A stretch of DNA of 7,814 nucleotides. It comes from an uncultured Selenomonadaceae bacterium. Lineage in GTDB: Bacteria > Bacillota > Negativicutes > Selenomonadales > Selenomonadaceae. Made by a program: the position numbers and the translations under genes. Numbering within the stretch: position 1 is the first letter of the stretch; each line of letters starts with the position of its first letter. Under the pieces are notes generated by a model that did not search any database, was not told the DNA's origin, and worked only from the letters and a program-made list of their open reading frames with translations. Of this stretch, positions 6,677 to 7,814 are shown in pieces. The stretch is taken from assembly GCA_905236145.1 (NCBI GenBank), contig CAJOOE010000024.1:1-7814 (forward strand), read 5' to 3'.

Positions 6677-7396
6677 TCAAAGTCTGCTTTCCCGCCACCA
6701 AAGAGAAATTTCGTCGTCCGGGTCGCTCTGCCAAATTTTTCCGCTTATAACGTCAATACAGGAAATTCTTCCTCGCGGCAAAAATGAGCCGGTGTCAAGC
6801 AAAGTTATTTTGTTGTCGAGTCGTATGGGATAATATTTCTCCGGGAAAATGTAAGGCGTGGGCGTGTGACCGACGACGACTTCCGCATCTCCGTCATAAT
6901 CGTTGTAAAATTTTTCGCGAATCCACAGCAAAGATTCTTCGTCCTGTTTTTCGAGCGGAACTCCCGGCTTGAGTCCTGCGTGACAAAAAATATATTCCTT
7001 GCCGCCGATTGTCATTTGATGATAAAAGGGCAGCCCGGCGACAAATTTCAAAATTTTTTTCAAAGCGTCCGGCTCTTCGCGGCACCAAATATCAATTTCG
7101 CGTTTCGTCGCATTGCCGCCGTTGGGGAGCCAAATTGTTGTTTCCGTCGTACCGAGCAGATAAAAATAAAGCATCATCTGTTCATGATTTCCCCGAAGAA
7201 CGACAACATTGGGCTTTTCGCTCATCTCCATCGCCCAACGCAGACAACGCATATTTTCATCTCCGCGATCCACATAATCGCCGAGTAAAATCAAAAAATC
7301 TTCGGCAGGATCAAATTCAATTTTTCTGAAAACGGACATCAATCTGCCGAAATGCCCGTGACTGTCGCCTATCGCCAAAACTCTCCGATATTCCAC
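6677..7396 (-). CDS. PPP-family metallophosphoesterase (protein phosphatase or Ap4A-hydrolase like)
   Basis: The 239-residue protein is a calcineurin-like two-metal phosphoesterase of the PPP type. With the GTG start the metal-site motifs are GDSHG (10-14), GDYVDRG (39-45), GNHE (69-72), HAG (139-141) and GHT (176-178). LLWIREKF (156-163) and LLDTGS (199-204) are usual in bacterial PPP enzymes. Such enzymes remove phosphate from Ser/Thr or Tyr residues or split diadenosine tetraphosphate; sequence alone does not choose. An ATG 15 codons upstream (7441) would give 254 residues. However, it has no Shine-Dalgarno site, the extra residues are not like the family, and the DNA there contains a strong promoter whose transcript would begin downstream of that ATG. 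GTG 7396 has GGGAAG (7405-7410) at 8 bases and puts the first beta strand near the N-terminus, as is normal. The protein has no signal peptide and should be cytoplasmic. Confidence 0.9.
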   Translation of the reverse strand: MEYRRVLAIGDSHGHFGRLMSVFRKIEFDPAEDFLILLGDYVDRGDENMRCLRWAMEMSEKPNVVVLRGNHEQMMLYFYLLGTTETTIWLPNGGNATKREIDIWCREEPDALKKILKFVAGLPFYHQMTIGGKEYIFCHAGLKPGVPLEKQDEESLLWIREKFYNDYDGDAEVVVGHTPTPYIFPEKYYPIRLDNKITLLDTGSFLPRGRISCIDVISGKIWQSDPDDEISLWWRESRL

Positions 7397-7404
7397 TTTT
7401 GTCA

Positions 7405-7410
7405 CTTCCC
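7405..7410 (-). promoter_or_regulatory. Shine-Dalgarno site for the GTG start of the phosphoesterase
   Basis: GGGAAG on the - strand, 8 bases before GTG 7396. It is a partial match to the consensus, but it is the only plausible site near the N-terminus of this gene. Confidence 0.55.
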
Positions 7411-7429
7411 GCAAAAAAAATTTTACCTG

Positions 7430-7458
7430 ATTATATATCATTTTTCGGATTGCCGCAA
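7430..7458 (-). promoter_or_regulatory. Housekeeping-type promoter before the phosphoesterase gene
   Basis: On the - strand a perfect -10 box TATAAT (7430-7435) lies exactly 17 bases after TTGCGG (7453-7458), a 3-of-6 match to TTGACA. Transcription would start near 7423, giving a leader of about 26 bases that contains the Shine-Dalgarno site before GTG 7396. It may drive the phosphoesterase, hydrolase and response regulator together, since no terminator is seen between them. Confidence 0.6.
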
Positions 7459-7478
7459 ACTTATGATGGAATGTCCGG

Positions 7479-7814
7479 TCATTTTTCCGATTTTTCGATT
7501 AAGTCGCTGAAAATCGCACTGAATTTTCTTGCACCGTTCAAATTCAAATGAGTTATGTCCCAAAAATCTCCGTCTGAAAAACCGGGTAAATTCCAACCGT
7601 CAAAATAAGCCGCGTCCGGGTGTTTTTTCAATAATCCGCGAATCAAAAAATAAAATTCGTCAAGCATTTTCCTGTTGAAATGTTTCCTGCAAGCCTCGTG
7701 CATGGGAACGGAAAACATTATCGGCTTGATATTTTTTGATTTGCACAGGGAAATATAATCTTCCAAAATTTTGAAATTCTCTTTGACCGTTTCCGGATAA
7801 TTTACATCTTTCCA
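7479..7814 (-). CDS. SGNH-hydrolase-like protein, C-terminal part only (5' partial)
   Basis: The frame stays open to the window edge, so the 111 residues seen are the C-terminal part of a longer protein; an internal TTG at 7766 is not the start. The visible part has a buried strand (KPIMFSVPMHE, 30-40), a helical stretch, and the sequence FWDITHLNLNGARKFS (84-99). This last piece matches the catalytic D-x-x-H block of SGNH/GDSL hydrolases (D86 and H89), followed by the usual N-x-x-G-A. Related proteins include secreted esterases and the DltD/AlgX-like proteins that work with MBOAT acyltransferases on surface polymers. The Ser-containing N-terminal block is outside the window, so the catalytic Ser and the exact subgroup cannot be checked. 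No terminator is visible before the phosphoesterase promoter. Confidence 0.65.
   Translation of the reverse strand, partial: WKDVNYPETVKENFKILEDYISLCKSKNIKPIMFSVPMHEACRKHFNRKMLDEFYFLIRGLLKKHPDAAYFDGWNLPGFSDGDFWDITHLNLNGARKFSAIFSDLIEKSEK

Noticed and set aside
5671..6750. 359-residue + strand ORF
   Set aside because: It lies antisense to the alpha/beta hydrolase and the end of the phosphoesterase, both of which have clear catalytic motifs. Its product is Phe/Arg/Asn-rich and looks like a reverse-strand shadow.
7764..7766. TTG as the start of the SGNH-like gene
   Set aside because: The frame continues upstream to the window edge, and the piece from 7766 would lack the catalytic Ser block of the family.

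Overview
The window carries the tail of a flagellar basal-body operon on the + strand, facing a run of four genes of mixed function on the - strand. The two groups meet at a shared terminator near 4750-4806. The flagellar proteins resemble the Bacillota type: FliG ends soon after its torque domain, FliH has GxxxG repeats, and a YoaR/VanW-type protein sits nearby. Base composition is moderate, Shine-Dalgarno sites are strong, and TTG/GTG starts occur. A flagellated member of the Bacillota fits, possibly a Negativicute (Selenomonas-like). That class-level placement is inference, not something the sequence proves.

Plus strand, 1-4718: fliF (its 5' end lies before the window), a 104-base gap with inverted repeats that could fold in more than one way, fliG, fliH (overlapping fliG by 8 bases, TTG start), then 28 bases later a membrane-anchored VanW-domain protein. 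FliF forms the MS ring, FliG the rotor switch layer bound to the FliF tail, and FliH the regulator/stalk of the export ATPase. The usual next gene, fliI (export ATPase), is absent. The VanW-domain gene takes its place and ends the transcription unit.

Minus strand, 7814-4805, in transcription order: the C-terminal part of an SGNH-hydrolase-like protein (cut by the window edge), a PPP-type metallophosphoesterase with a convincing promoter just upstream of a GTG start, a membrane-anchored alpha/beta hydrolase, and a response regulator made of a degenerate receiver followed by an intact receiver with no output domain. Nothing in the sequence ties these four into one pathway. The last three may be co-transcribed from the promoter at 7430-7458.

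No tRNA, rRNA, CRISPR array, insertion sequence or phage feature was seen. The most useful points for follow-up are the missing fliI with a VanW gene in its place, the pseudo-receiver/receiver tandem, the corrected start of the phosphoesterase, and the alternative stem-loops between fliF and fliG. I see no clear sign of a wholly new system.
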